DNA of 5,679 nucleotides from Candidatus Methanoperedentaceae archaeon (GTDB taxonomy: Archaea; Halobacteriota; Methanosarcinia; Methanosarcinales; Methanoperedenaceae): contig DUGO01000084.1 of NCBI GenBank assembly GCA_013331375.1, forward strand, positions 1-5,679. Reading direction: 5' to 3'. Shown one piece after another: positions 1 to 4,608 of this stretch. The stretch's first letter is position 1. Each line of letters opens with the position of its first letter. A program made the translations under genes and the position numbers. Under the pieces are notes generated by a model. That model saw only the letters and a list, made by a program, of their open reading frames with translations. It was not told where the DNA came from and made no database searches.

Positions 1-288
1 CTCCCTGCCTGTGAGCCTGTCATCAAGAGTGGTATCCTGGAATACCATGCCAATGTTCTCGCGAACCTGCGATGACTCCTTTTCCACGTCAAATCCCCAT
101 ACTATTGCCTTTCCTGATGTTGGTTCTGCCATCGTGGAAAGCATGCTGATCAGAGTGGTCTTTCCTGCACCGTTCGGTCCCAGAAGCCCGAACAGTTCTC
201 CTGGTTTCACTGAGATGCTGATCTTATTTACAGCAGCTATATCATCAAATCGTTTGGTTATCTCCTCTGTCTCAATCGCATAAAGCAT
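1..288 (-). CDS. ABC transporter ATP-binding protein, N-terminal part (cut by window edge)
   Basis: This is the first 96 codons of an ABC-type ATPase, which hydrolyses ATP to drive a membrane transporter from the cytoplasmic face. The Walker A motif GPNGAGKT is at residues 37-44. The Q-loop glutamine is Q84, in MVFQDTTLD. The spacing and the GELFGLLGPNGAGKTT context resemble the DrrA/NatA/CcmA-like branch, which usually pairs with a separate ABC-2 permease. The signature motif, Walker B and H-loop lie beyond base 1, so the subfamily and substrate cannot be read. The ATG at 286-288 is the natural start because the protein begins just before the first beta strand (MLYAIETEEITKRF). There is no good Shine-Dalgarno sequence, and a TATA-like element lies about 25 bases upstream, which suggests a leaderless mRNA. 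The lipoprotein gene ends 29 bases upstream on the same strand. The family call is firm; the transported substrate is unknown. Confidence 0.93.
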   Translation of the reverse strand, partial: MLYAIETEEITKRFDDIAAVNKISISVKPGELFGLLGPNGAGKTTLISMLSTMAEPTSGKAIVWGFDVEKESSQVRENIGMVFQDTTLDDRLTGRE

Positions 289-308
289 GATCTTATTTTA
301 TCTTGAAT

Positions 309-316
309 GTTTATAG
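309..316 (-). promoter_or_regulatory. Candidate TATA box for the ABC ATPase gene
   Basis: On the minus strand this reads CTATAAAC. Its centre is about 25 bases from the ATG at 288, the usual archaeal TATA-to-start-of-transcription distance. A transcript from here would begin at or next to the ATG. The purine-rich BRE expected just upstream is not obvious (CATAAT), and the element touches the 3' end of the lipoprotein gene, so read-through from that gene is an alternative. Confidence 0.45.
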
Positions 317-317
317 A

Positions 318-872
318 TTATGAGGTCACGTCAAATTTGTATTCCTTGCGCACTCCATTGATCAATGTATCTATTTTCAGCGTCGGACCTTCAGCATTAT
401 TGATCGTTGGATGGCATAAGCCTATAATTTTTTGAGTGTTCTCGGTCAAAACGAATTCCATTCCAGACCCGGTGGTGCATAAGTCATTTAATCCCACTTC
501 TTTATCGTACTTGCCCGGCAGTACCTTTGAGCTCTTTGCATCGACTTCTTCATTAACTAATTTAAAATCAAGGCTCTTAACATTATTATTTTTAACCTGC
601 AGATTAATTAACGTACAGGGTTGGATCTCACTTGATCCGGGCGATTTAATACAATCAGGAAGAGTCCTGACTTCTATGACCTGTACCTGATAAGGATCTT
701 GCGAAACCTGAGCCGCAGTAGTTTGAAATATGGTTGGTTGAAAATAAGTTGTCTGAGCTGGAGTTGGTTTAGCTGTTTCTGTCACCTTTCTCTCCTGACC
801 GCCTGTGCATCCTGATATGATTACCGCTATTCCAATAACTGAAATGATTATGATATTTTTCAATTTGATCAT
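318..872 (-). CDS. Predicted archaeal membrane-anchored lipoprotein, function unknown
   Basis: This is a 184-residue secreted protein. A basic N-terminus (MIKLKN) is followed by a hydrophobic stretch at residues 7-19 and a lipobox IISGC, placing the lipid-modified cysteine at C22. Residues 30-60 form a Thr/Pro/Gln-rich linker (with TTYFQPTIFQTT), typical of a tether outside the membrane. The rest looks like a small beta-rich domain with four cysteines (C74, C86, C132, C153) that could form two disulfides. The segment around 88-105 (INLQVKNNNVKSLDF) weakly resembles Ig-like extracytoplasmic domains such as DUF4352, a tentative comparison from memory. I chose the ATG at 870-872 because AGGTG lies 5 bases upstream; the reading frame extends to a TTG at 890, which would add six residues. 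The gene is AT-rich compared with the operon to the right. Its product may be the surface partner of the adjacent ABC ATPase, which is inferred from position only. Confidence 0.82.
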   Translation of the reverse strand: MIKLKNIIIISVIGIAVIISGCTGGQERKVTETAKPTPAQTTYFQPTIFQTTAAQVSQDPYQVQVIEVRTLPDCIKSPGSSEIQPCTLINLQVKNNNVKSLDFKLVNEEVDAKSSKVLPGKYDKEVGLNDLCTTGSGMEFVLTENTQKIIGLCHPTINNAEGPTLKIDTLINGVRKEYKFDVTS

Positions 873-877
873 AATAA

Positions 878-882
878 CACCT
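878..882 (-). promoter_or_regulatory. Ribosome-binding site of the lipoprotein gene
   Basis: AGGTG on the minus strand lies 5 bases before the ATG at 872. This decides the start in favour of MIKLKN over the upstream in-frame TTG at 890, for which I see no comparable site. Confidence 0.7.
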
Positions 883-902
883 GAAACCAAGATTTCTTTT
901 AT

Positions 903-912
903 TAAAATAAAA
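903..912 (-). promoter_or_regulatory. Candidate TATA box for the lipoprotein gene
   Basis: The minus strand shows a T/A-rich TTTTATTTTA element preceded by CCGACAG, a partial BRE match. Transcription would start near base 884, giving a leader of roughly 12 bases that just includes the AGGTG site. The surrounding AT-richness makes the exact position uncertain. Confidence 0.4.
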
Positions 913-941
913 CTGTCGGTTTAACATGACCATTACATTAA

Positions 942-956
942 CCGAAGTCTTTATCA
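942..956 (+). promoter_or_regulatory. BRE/TATA promoter of the initiator tRNA gene
   Basis: CCGAAG at 942-947 followed by CTTTATCA at 949-956 matches the archaeal BRE plus TATA layout. Transcription would start about 25 bases past the TATA centre, near base 978. That leaves a short leader of about 18 bases, to be removed by RNase P before the mature tRNA end at 996. Confidence 0.6.
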
Positions 957-995
957 GTTATCATTCACAATTGAGGGTTACTATTTTCACTCCGC

Positions 996-1070
996 AGCGG
1001 GGTAGGGTAGTCAGGAAATCCCGACGGGCTCATAACCCGTAGATCCATGGTTCGAATCCATGCCCCGCTA
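996..1070 (+). tRNA. Initiator tRNA-Met (anticodon CAT)
   Basis: The full cloverleaf can be drawn. The acceptor stem is AGCGGGG (996-1002) with CCCCGCT (1063-1069), and the discriminator is A1070. The D arm has GGG/CCC at 1005-1007/1020-1022, with the G-G pair of the loop at 1014-1015. The anticodon stem ACGGG/CCCGT (1024-1028/1036-1040) encloses the loop CTCATAA with CAT at 1031-1033. The T stem CATGG/CCATG (1046-1050/1058-1062) encloses TTCGAAT. The A1:U72 pair and the three consecutive G:C pairs at the base of the anticodon stem are known marks of archaeal and eukaryotic initiator tRNA, as opposed to elongator Met or Ile2 tRNAs with the same CAT anticodon. There is no intron, and CCA is not encoded (TCC follows). 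Confidence 0.96.
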
Positions 1071-1099
1071 TCCCTGGTCATCGCACGTTCGGGCAGCCA

Positions 1100-1117
1100 G
1101 AAGAAATCTATATATAT
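1100..1117 (+). promoter_or_regulatory. BRE/TATA promoter of the winged-helix gene pair
   Basis: A purine-rich GAAGAAAT (1100-1107, BRE-like) runs into CTATATATAT (1108-1117). Transcription would begin around 1135-1142, placing the ribosome-binding site at 1148 close to the 5' end of the message. This gives the pair its own promoter, separate from the tRNA. Confidence 0.6.
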
Positions 1118-1147
1118 TATAAAGTTGATTTGCATCTTGAATATTGA

Positions 1148-1154
1148 GGAGGTG
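1148..1154 (+). promoter_or_regulatory. Strong ribosome-binding site setting a TTG start
   Basis: GGAGGTG is a full match to the archaeal anti-Shine-Dalgarno sequence and lies 5 bases before the TTG at 1160. It is the main reason to accept that non-ATG start. Confidence 0.8.
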
Positions 1155-1159
1155 CGCCG

Positions 1160-1489
1160 TTGGAAACCGTAGAATTACTGCGTTCGAAAATAAAAGCGCG
1201 TATAGAACGGTACCTCGAAGTTGACACCGAAGGGATTCGCAGTTTTGTCATGAAGATACTGCTGCGGATGCGGCAGTTCACCGTTGACGATATGTACCGG
1301 AACATCAAGAGCAAATTCGGGATATCGTACAGCGCAGTGGCTTCCATGATAGGATATATTTACTCGAAACTCGGAATCCTCCACGCGTGCAAGAAATCTT
1401 ACAAAACGCCGACGATTTACAGCCTGAAGGAAGAGTATATAGACCTTGTTAAGGCTGCCCTTGATAAGCCAGAAAGCGCTGCCGTATGA
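1160..1489 (+). CDS. Small winged-helix protein, DUF2551-like
   Basis: This is a 109-residue cytoplasmic protein. A charged helical N-terminus (residues 1-25) precedes a helix-turn-helix core at about 36-74, where FTVDDMYRNIKSKF and ISYSAVASMIGYIYSKLG form the two helices. A basic beta wing follows at about 75-90 (HACKKSYKTPTIYSLKEEY). From memory it resembles the archaeal DUF2551 family, known mainly from methanogens and without an assigned function. A role in transcription regulation is inferred from the fold. The TTG start is chosen because GGAGGTG sits 5 bases upstream. A candidate TATA box lies about 45-50 bases before the start. The last four bases overlap the next gene as ATGA, so the two proteins are probably made together. 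Confidence 0.88.
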   Translation: METVELLRSKIKARIERYLEVDTEGIRSFVMKILLRMRQFTVDDMYRNIKSKFGISYSAVASMIGYIYSKLGILHACKKSYKTPTIYSLKEEYIDLVKAALDKPESAAV

Positions 1490-1887
1490 CAAGAGTCAAA
1501 GAGGCGCGCAGGACAGCGACCACACTTGTAGTCCGCTCTGACGCAAATGCGCGCATCAGCCACTCACGTGAACCGTACTATGAGCTCATGCGGCGTCTGT
1601 TCCAGGAGGAGGCAACCGCGATGCGCGGGCAGAAGTTCCTGCTGCTCGTGGAGGAGAGGCAGAAAGCTGCGAATCCGCTGAAGACAAAAGAGTGGGACGA
1701 GACAATCCGGCTGCTCGGCGTGAGCAGGTCATCCTTCTATGCTATGCGCAACAAGCTGCTCGGCGCAGGGCTTATTACAAGCAAGGGCGGCGAGTACAGG
1801 CTGTCAGGGCTTTTCAGCAAGGACCTCTCTGACATGGCAAAGTGGTGGTGGACTGCCGTGCTGCACAACGAATCCGAGACCCTCTAA
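1486..1887 (+). CDS. Predicted winged-helix DNA-binding protein
   Basis: This is a 133-residue basic protein. The N-terminal 30 residues are rich in Arg and Thr and look disordered. Residues 30-63 form one or two helices. A clear helix-turn-helix lies at about 68-92 (EWDETIRLLGVSRSSFYAMR), with a wing at 93-107 (GAGLITSKGGEYRLSG). The tail has three successive tryptophans at 120-122 (MAKWWWTAVL), which could form a dimer or partner surface. I do not recognise a named family; a transcription regulator is the likely role. Its ATG overlaps the TGA of the preceding gene (ATGA, 1486-1489), and no separate ribosome-binding site is visible, so it is probably translated by coupling. It ends 7 bases from the end of the convergent HD gene. 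Confidence 0.82.
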   Translation: MTRVKEARRTATTLVVRSDANARISHSREPYYELMRRLFQEEATAMRGQKFLLLVEERQKAANPLKTKEWDETIRLLGVSRSSFYAMRNKLLGAGLITSKGGEYRLSGLFSKDLSDMAKWWWTAVLHNESETL

Positions 1888-1894
1888 CCGCACG

Positions 1895-2428
1895 TTAATC
1901 GCAGGTCATCAAGCCCTCTATCTCATCGTTCAGGTGTATGAAGCGTTCAATGAGCTTCTCATCAAGTCCCTTTTCACGCAGATGCATCACTTCTTCCTGT
2001 ATCGTGATGCGCCCTGACCCGCTTAAGAGATTATCAGCATGAGCCACTATCTTTTCTTCAATGGAATGCGGCATGTAGTCTCCCGGAGGCAGCGCCAGCC
2101 GCGAAGCCTCGTCCCTGTCTATGCCAGCCCCGATGTGCCGCTCGATTATCCGGACGAGCCTTCCGTCAAGTCCGATACCGCGCGCAATCGCCACGCCCTC
2201 CACGGCGTGCCTTATCCCGTGCGTCCTTGCGCGACCGATGTCGTGCAGGAGCGCGCCAGCCACCACAAGCTCCATGTCCACACGGATGCCGTGCTTTCTG
2301 GAGCAGGAATTTATGCGCTCCGCGATATCGCCCGCATACTCCGCAACTGCAAGGCAGTGCGACACAACGCTCGCAGAGCAGCCTGCATGCTCAAGGAGCA
2401 GGATTGCCTCATCCTTTGACGGGAGCAC
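1895..2428 (-). CDS. HD-domain phosphohydrolase, TIGR00295-like archaeal family
   Basis: This is a 177-residue cytoplasmic metal-dependent phosphohydrolase of the HD superfamily. The metal ligands are all present: H24 (VVSHCLAVAEYA), H62-D63 in HDIG, and D132 (VAHADNL). H74 and H98 (IIERHIG) are further conserved-looking histidines. The substrate is not known; HD enzymes act on nucleotides, cyclic nucleotides or RNA ends. From memory, length and sequence fit the archaeal TIGR00295/HDIG proteins. I chose the GTG at 2426-2428: it gives the family-like N-terminus MLPSKDEAILLLEHAGC, and GGGCGTGAT (2432-2440) resembles a Shine-Dalgarno site just before it. A TTG at 2449 would add seven residues and overlap the upstream gene by 17 bases. 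It is the last gene of the minus-strand cluster, 4 bases after the transcription factor E stop. Confidence 0.88.
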   Translation of the reverse strand: MLPSKDEAILLLEHAGCSASVVSHCLAVAEYAGDIAERINSCSRKHGIRVDMELVVAGALLHDIGRARTHGIRHAVEGVAIARGIGLDGRLVRIIERHIGAGIDRDEASRLALPPGDYMPHSIEEKIVAHADNLLSGSGRITIQEEVMHLREKGLDEKLIERFIHLNDEIEGLMTCD

Positions 2429-2431
2429 GGC

Positions 2432-2440
2432 ATCACGCCC
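2432..2440 (-). promoter_or_regulatory. Ribosome-binding site of the HD gene, embedded in the TFE stop
   Basis: GGGCGTGAT matches GGAGGTGAT at seven of nine positions and contains the TGA stop of the preceding gene. It lies 3 bases before the GTG at 2428, an arrangement suited to reinitiation by ribosomes finishing transcription factor E. Confidence 0.5.
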
Positions 2441-2942
2441 TTGCGCCAATCCTGGACTCTATCTCCCCTATCCTTTTCTTGATGGTAGCTATTAAGGCTT
2501 TGTTATCCTCAAAGTCGAGCCTTGCGCCGCATGCAGGGCACACGAAGCTGGATTCGGATGCGGTCTCGAACAGGTACCGCCTGCCGCAGCTCTCGCATAC
2601 ATAAAACATGTTGTCCCTCTCGAACTCGAGCCGCGTCTCGAGGTTCTTAAGAAGCTTTCTGGATTCTGCAGTGAGCAGGCTTTCGATATTGTCCATGTTG
2701 AGCGTCCACAGGTAGGTCAGCCAGCCGCTATTGGTATCCCGCTCTCGCCTGTAGGATGCGAGCCTGTTCTCGTATAAGATGAAAAGCGTCCTCCTGACGA
2801 TGTTCAAAAGAACGCCCGTGACCTCGGAAATCCGCTCGTCAGTGACCTCACCGGGAGGCATGTTGCGGATAACCTTGAGTCCCTCCTCGCCAACAAGTTT
2901 CAAAATACATTCCCTGACGACAGGGTTGTTTAAATCGACCAA
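2433..2942 (-). CDS. tfe: Transcription factor E (archaeal TFIIE-alpha homologue)
   Basis: TFE assists TBP and TFB at archaeal promoters by helping open the DNA and keep it loaded in RNA polymerase. The 169-residue protein has the full family layout: a winged helix at about 5-80 with the conserved NIVRRTLFILYENRLASYRRER and GWLTYLW (73-79) stretches, a helical linker (LETRLEFERDNMFYVC), and a zinc ribbon with C116-x2-C119 and C135-x2-C138. It ends in a basic helix. I chose the TTG at 2940-2942: AGGTG lies 6 bases upstream, and the resulting MVDLNNPVVR agrees with the usual start of methanogen homologues as I remember them. A GTG at 2951 would add three residues. It follows the ATP-grasp gene by about 35 bases and precedes the HD gene by 4, so it sits inside an operon. 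Confidence 0.96.
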   Translation of the reverse strand: MVDLNNPVVRECILKLVGEEGLKVIRNMPPGEVTDERISEVTGVLLNIVRRTLFILYENRLASYRRERDTNSGWLTYLWTLNMDNIESLLTAESRKLLKNLETRLEFERDNMFYVCESCGRRYLFETASESSFVCPACGARLDFEDNKALIATIKKRIGEIESRIGARA

Positions 2943-2948
2943 GAAATT

Positions 2949-2953
2949 CACCT
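2949..2953 (-). promoter_or_regulatory. Ribosome-binding site of tfe
   Basis: AGGTG on the minus strand, 6 bases before the TTG at 2942, supports that start. The alternative GTG start at 2951 lies inside this motif and has only a weaker GGATG upstream. Confidence 0.55.
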
Positions 2954-2977
2954 AATCATCCTTTGTCCTTATTGGTC

Positions 2978-4084
2978 TTAAAACTTGCACAGCCGCAAGA
3001 CGTGCGACGAGCATCTTTTAACTTTACCCATCGCCTCATCCCTGCTCTGCCCTTCGGCAAGCAGAGTCACGACCGGGTCGCCCGGTACGATGCGCTGCCC
3101 CTCGCTCGGTATATCGGCAGCGAGCCCCTTATCCAGCATGGAAAGAAGCCCTTCTGACATTCCGGCATCCACAGACAGCATGCCATGCGGGAACACGAGC
3201 GCCTTGGCTGAGAACCTGGCGTGCCTCGCCTGGACCGGAAGCGCTCCCGCAAACGCCTTCACATGCATGTCGAATACATTCATACCTGTTGAGCGCTCCA
3301 CTGTGTCGATGCTGCCCTGGAATCTCGGATTAACCTCGATAACAACGGGTCCGTCATCCGTAATCATGAAATCCACGCCGTTCGAACCCACGAGTCCGAG
3401 CTCACAGGCAAGCTCCTCCGCGAGCCGCATCATCTCATCCCCGAATGGAGTCGCAAGAGGGGTGACATTGCCGCAGTAGGCAAATGGCAGGTGCGTGAGC
3501 CATGGCACGCCAACAAGCTGCTCGTTGACAGCGATAGCCTGCGCCTCATCGCCCGTGCATATGAGAGCCACGCTTCCGGGTATCCCGTGCACGAACTCCT
3601 GCGCGATATACTCATCGTCGCAGTGCGTGGACACGAACTCTGAGAGTGCAGCCTCACATGTAATTAGCCTGTTCTTTATGCCGCCCGAACCGCGCCTCGG
3701 CTTTACCATGACCGGGAACTCAGGCACATAATCTTCGCAGACGATATGTGTGTCCGGGTGCCGCATGCCCAGTTTCCGGAGCTTTTCCGCAAGCCATGCC
3801 TTGTCAGTAACGCTATCCATTATTTCCGGGCTGTTGTTCAGCGTGACGCATGGGCTCCTGAAATTCTCAAACCCGGGACCGAGCACAAGCGCATCGAACC
3901 CGAACTCCTGCACGTGCTGCATGAGCTCACGTGAAGAGGCGATGGAATCGAACGTCACAACGCCATCAGCGCACATCCGCAGGTCGATATCGCCGAAATG
4001 GTCAAGCGCGTATACCGTGTATCCCGCCCGCTTTGCAGAGCACACGATATGCCGTGTGTTGTAGCCTGCGACGAGTAACTTCAT
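2978..4084 (-). CDS. ATP-grasp superfamily ligase, substrate unknown (COG2232-like)
   Basis: This 368-residue enzyme should couple ATP hydrolysis to formation of a carbon-nitrogen or similar bond through an acyl-phosphate. A Rossmann-like N-terminal domain (MKLLVAGYNTRHIVCSAKRAG) precedes the ATP-grasp fold at about 95-285. The ATP-binding stretch VMVKPRRGSGG is at 125-135 and AQEFVHG at 161-167. The magnesium site is formed by D238, E250 and N252 (VDFMI, VVIEVNPRFQGS). A separate C-terminal domain follows from about 290 (SAKALVFPHGM). It recalls the archaeal COG2232 predicted carboligases, from memory; the product is not known. Its ATG overlaps the trm56 stop as ATGA (4081-4084), and GAGGGTG lies 8 bases upstream. 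Neighbours in RNA processing and transcription hint at RNA or protein modification or cofactor synthesis, which is inference only. Confidence 0.9.
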   Translation of the reverse strand: MKLLVAGYNTRHIVCSAKRAGYTVYALDHFGDIDLRMCADGVVTFDSIASSRELMQHVQEFGFDALVLGPGFENFRSPCVTLNNSPEIMDSVTDKAWLAEKLRKLGMRHPDTHIVCEDYVPEFPVMVKPRRGSGGIKNRLITCEAALSEFVSTHCDDEYIAQEFVHGIPGSVALICTGDEAQAIAVNEQLVGVPWLTHLPFAYCGNVTPLATPFGDEMMRLAEELACELGLVGSNGVDFMITDDGPVVIEVNPRFQGSIDTVERSTGMNVFDMHVKAFAGALPVQARHARFSAKALVFPHGMLSVDAGMSEGLLSMLDKGLAADIPSEGQRIVPGDPVVTLLAEGQSRDEAMGKVKRCSSHVLRLCKF

Positions 4085-4608
4085 CTTTCGAGCACCCTCT
4101 TTCCCCGCGGAAGCGGCACTATCTCAAGTTTCCCGCCAAAGCCTGCCCTCAGCACGTCGGTCCCGCGTAAGCTATTCAGGCGATCGAGCATGACTGCAAG
4201 TGCGGCAACCTCGGAATGGGGCTGGTTGCCAACCGCGACGTTCCAGTCCGCAAGGTCGTAAATATCAGGGGGTACCTTCTCTGCTCCCACGACCAGCAGG
4301 AGCTTATCCGCATCAACAATCTCATGTATCACGTCCGGCAAATTGACCCCGTACATGGTGAGGTGGCAGACCCTGCCCCGGTCCTCCTTCCACTTCGCAA
4401 TCTCGCTCTTCCAGCTTACCCCGCACTTCACATAAAAGCTTCCGCCCCAGACTTCAGTGACGCTTTCTATGCTTTTTTTGATACCCGTGTCATTTGATGT
4501 AAGGAGCATGCCCTCTGCACCCAGTGCGCGCGCTGTCAGCCCCACATGGGTCGTTATCCTCTGGTCTCTCTGGGGTCTGTGACCGAGGCGCAGCACTGCG
4601 ATTCTCAT
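4081..4608 (-). CDS. tRNA (cytidine(56)-2'-O)-methyltransferase, aTrm56 type
   Basis: This SPOUT-family enzyme transfers a methyl group from S-adenosylmethionine to the ribose of C56 in the T-loop of tRNA, an archaeal modification that stabilises the tRNA elbow. The 175-residue protein starts MRIAVLRLGHRPQRDQRITT, the characteristic N-terminus with conserved arginines. It continues with HVGLTARALGA and LLLVVGAEKVPPDIYDLADWN (about 107-130), where the glycine-rich stretch belongs to the SPOUT knot that binds the methyl donor. Next comes VGNQPHSEVAALAVMLDRL. The ATG at 4606-4608 forms ATGA with the stop of the upstream RNase gene. The frame stays open to 4671, but that extension lacks family similarity and lies inside the RNase gene. 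The initiator tRNA in this window has a C two bases after TT in its T-loop (C1053), the expected kind of target. Confidence 0.94.
   Translation of the reverse strand: MRIAVLRLGHRPQRDQRITTHVGLTARALGAEGMLLTSNDTGIKKSIESVTEVWGGSFYVKCGVSWKSEIAKWKEDRGRVCHLTMYGVNLPDVIHEIVDADKLLLVVGAEKVPPDIYDLADWNVAVGNQPHSEVAALAVMLDRLNSLRGTDVLRAGFGGKLEIVPLPRGKRVLER

Noticed and set aside
1074..1100. Possible hairpin after the tRNA (CTGG at 1074-1077, CCAG at 1097-1100)
   Set aside because: The stem is only four pairs with a long loop and no following T tract, so it is not credible as a terminator.
1108..1123. TA-rich run read as a simple repeat
   Set aside because: Its position and the preceding purine-rich stretch fit a TATA box with BRE better than a functional repeat.
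1175..1492. Minus-strand open frame of 105 codons opposite the DUF2551-like gene
   Set aside because: The plus strand has a promoter, a perfect GGAGGTG site and a coherent winged-helix protein; the minus frame has none of these.
2039..2604. Three overlapping plus-strand open frames opposite the HD and TFE genes
   Set aside because: They are rich in Arg, Pro and Ser with no recognisable domain, while the minus strand carries intact HD and zinc-ribbon motifs.
2985..3479. Plus-strand open frame of 164 codons
   Set aside because: It is antisense to the ATP-grasp gene and its Ser/Pro-rich translation is typical of a reverse-frame shadow.
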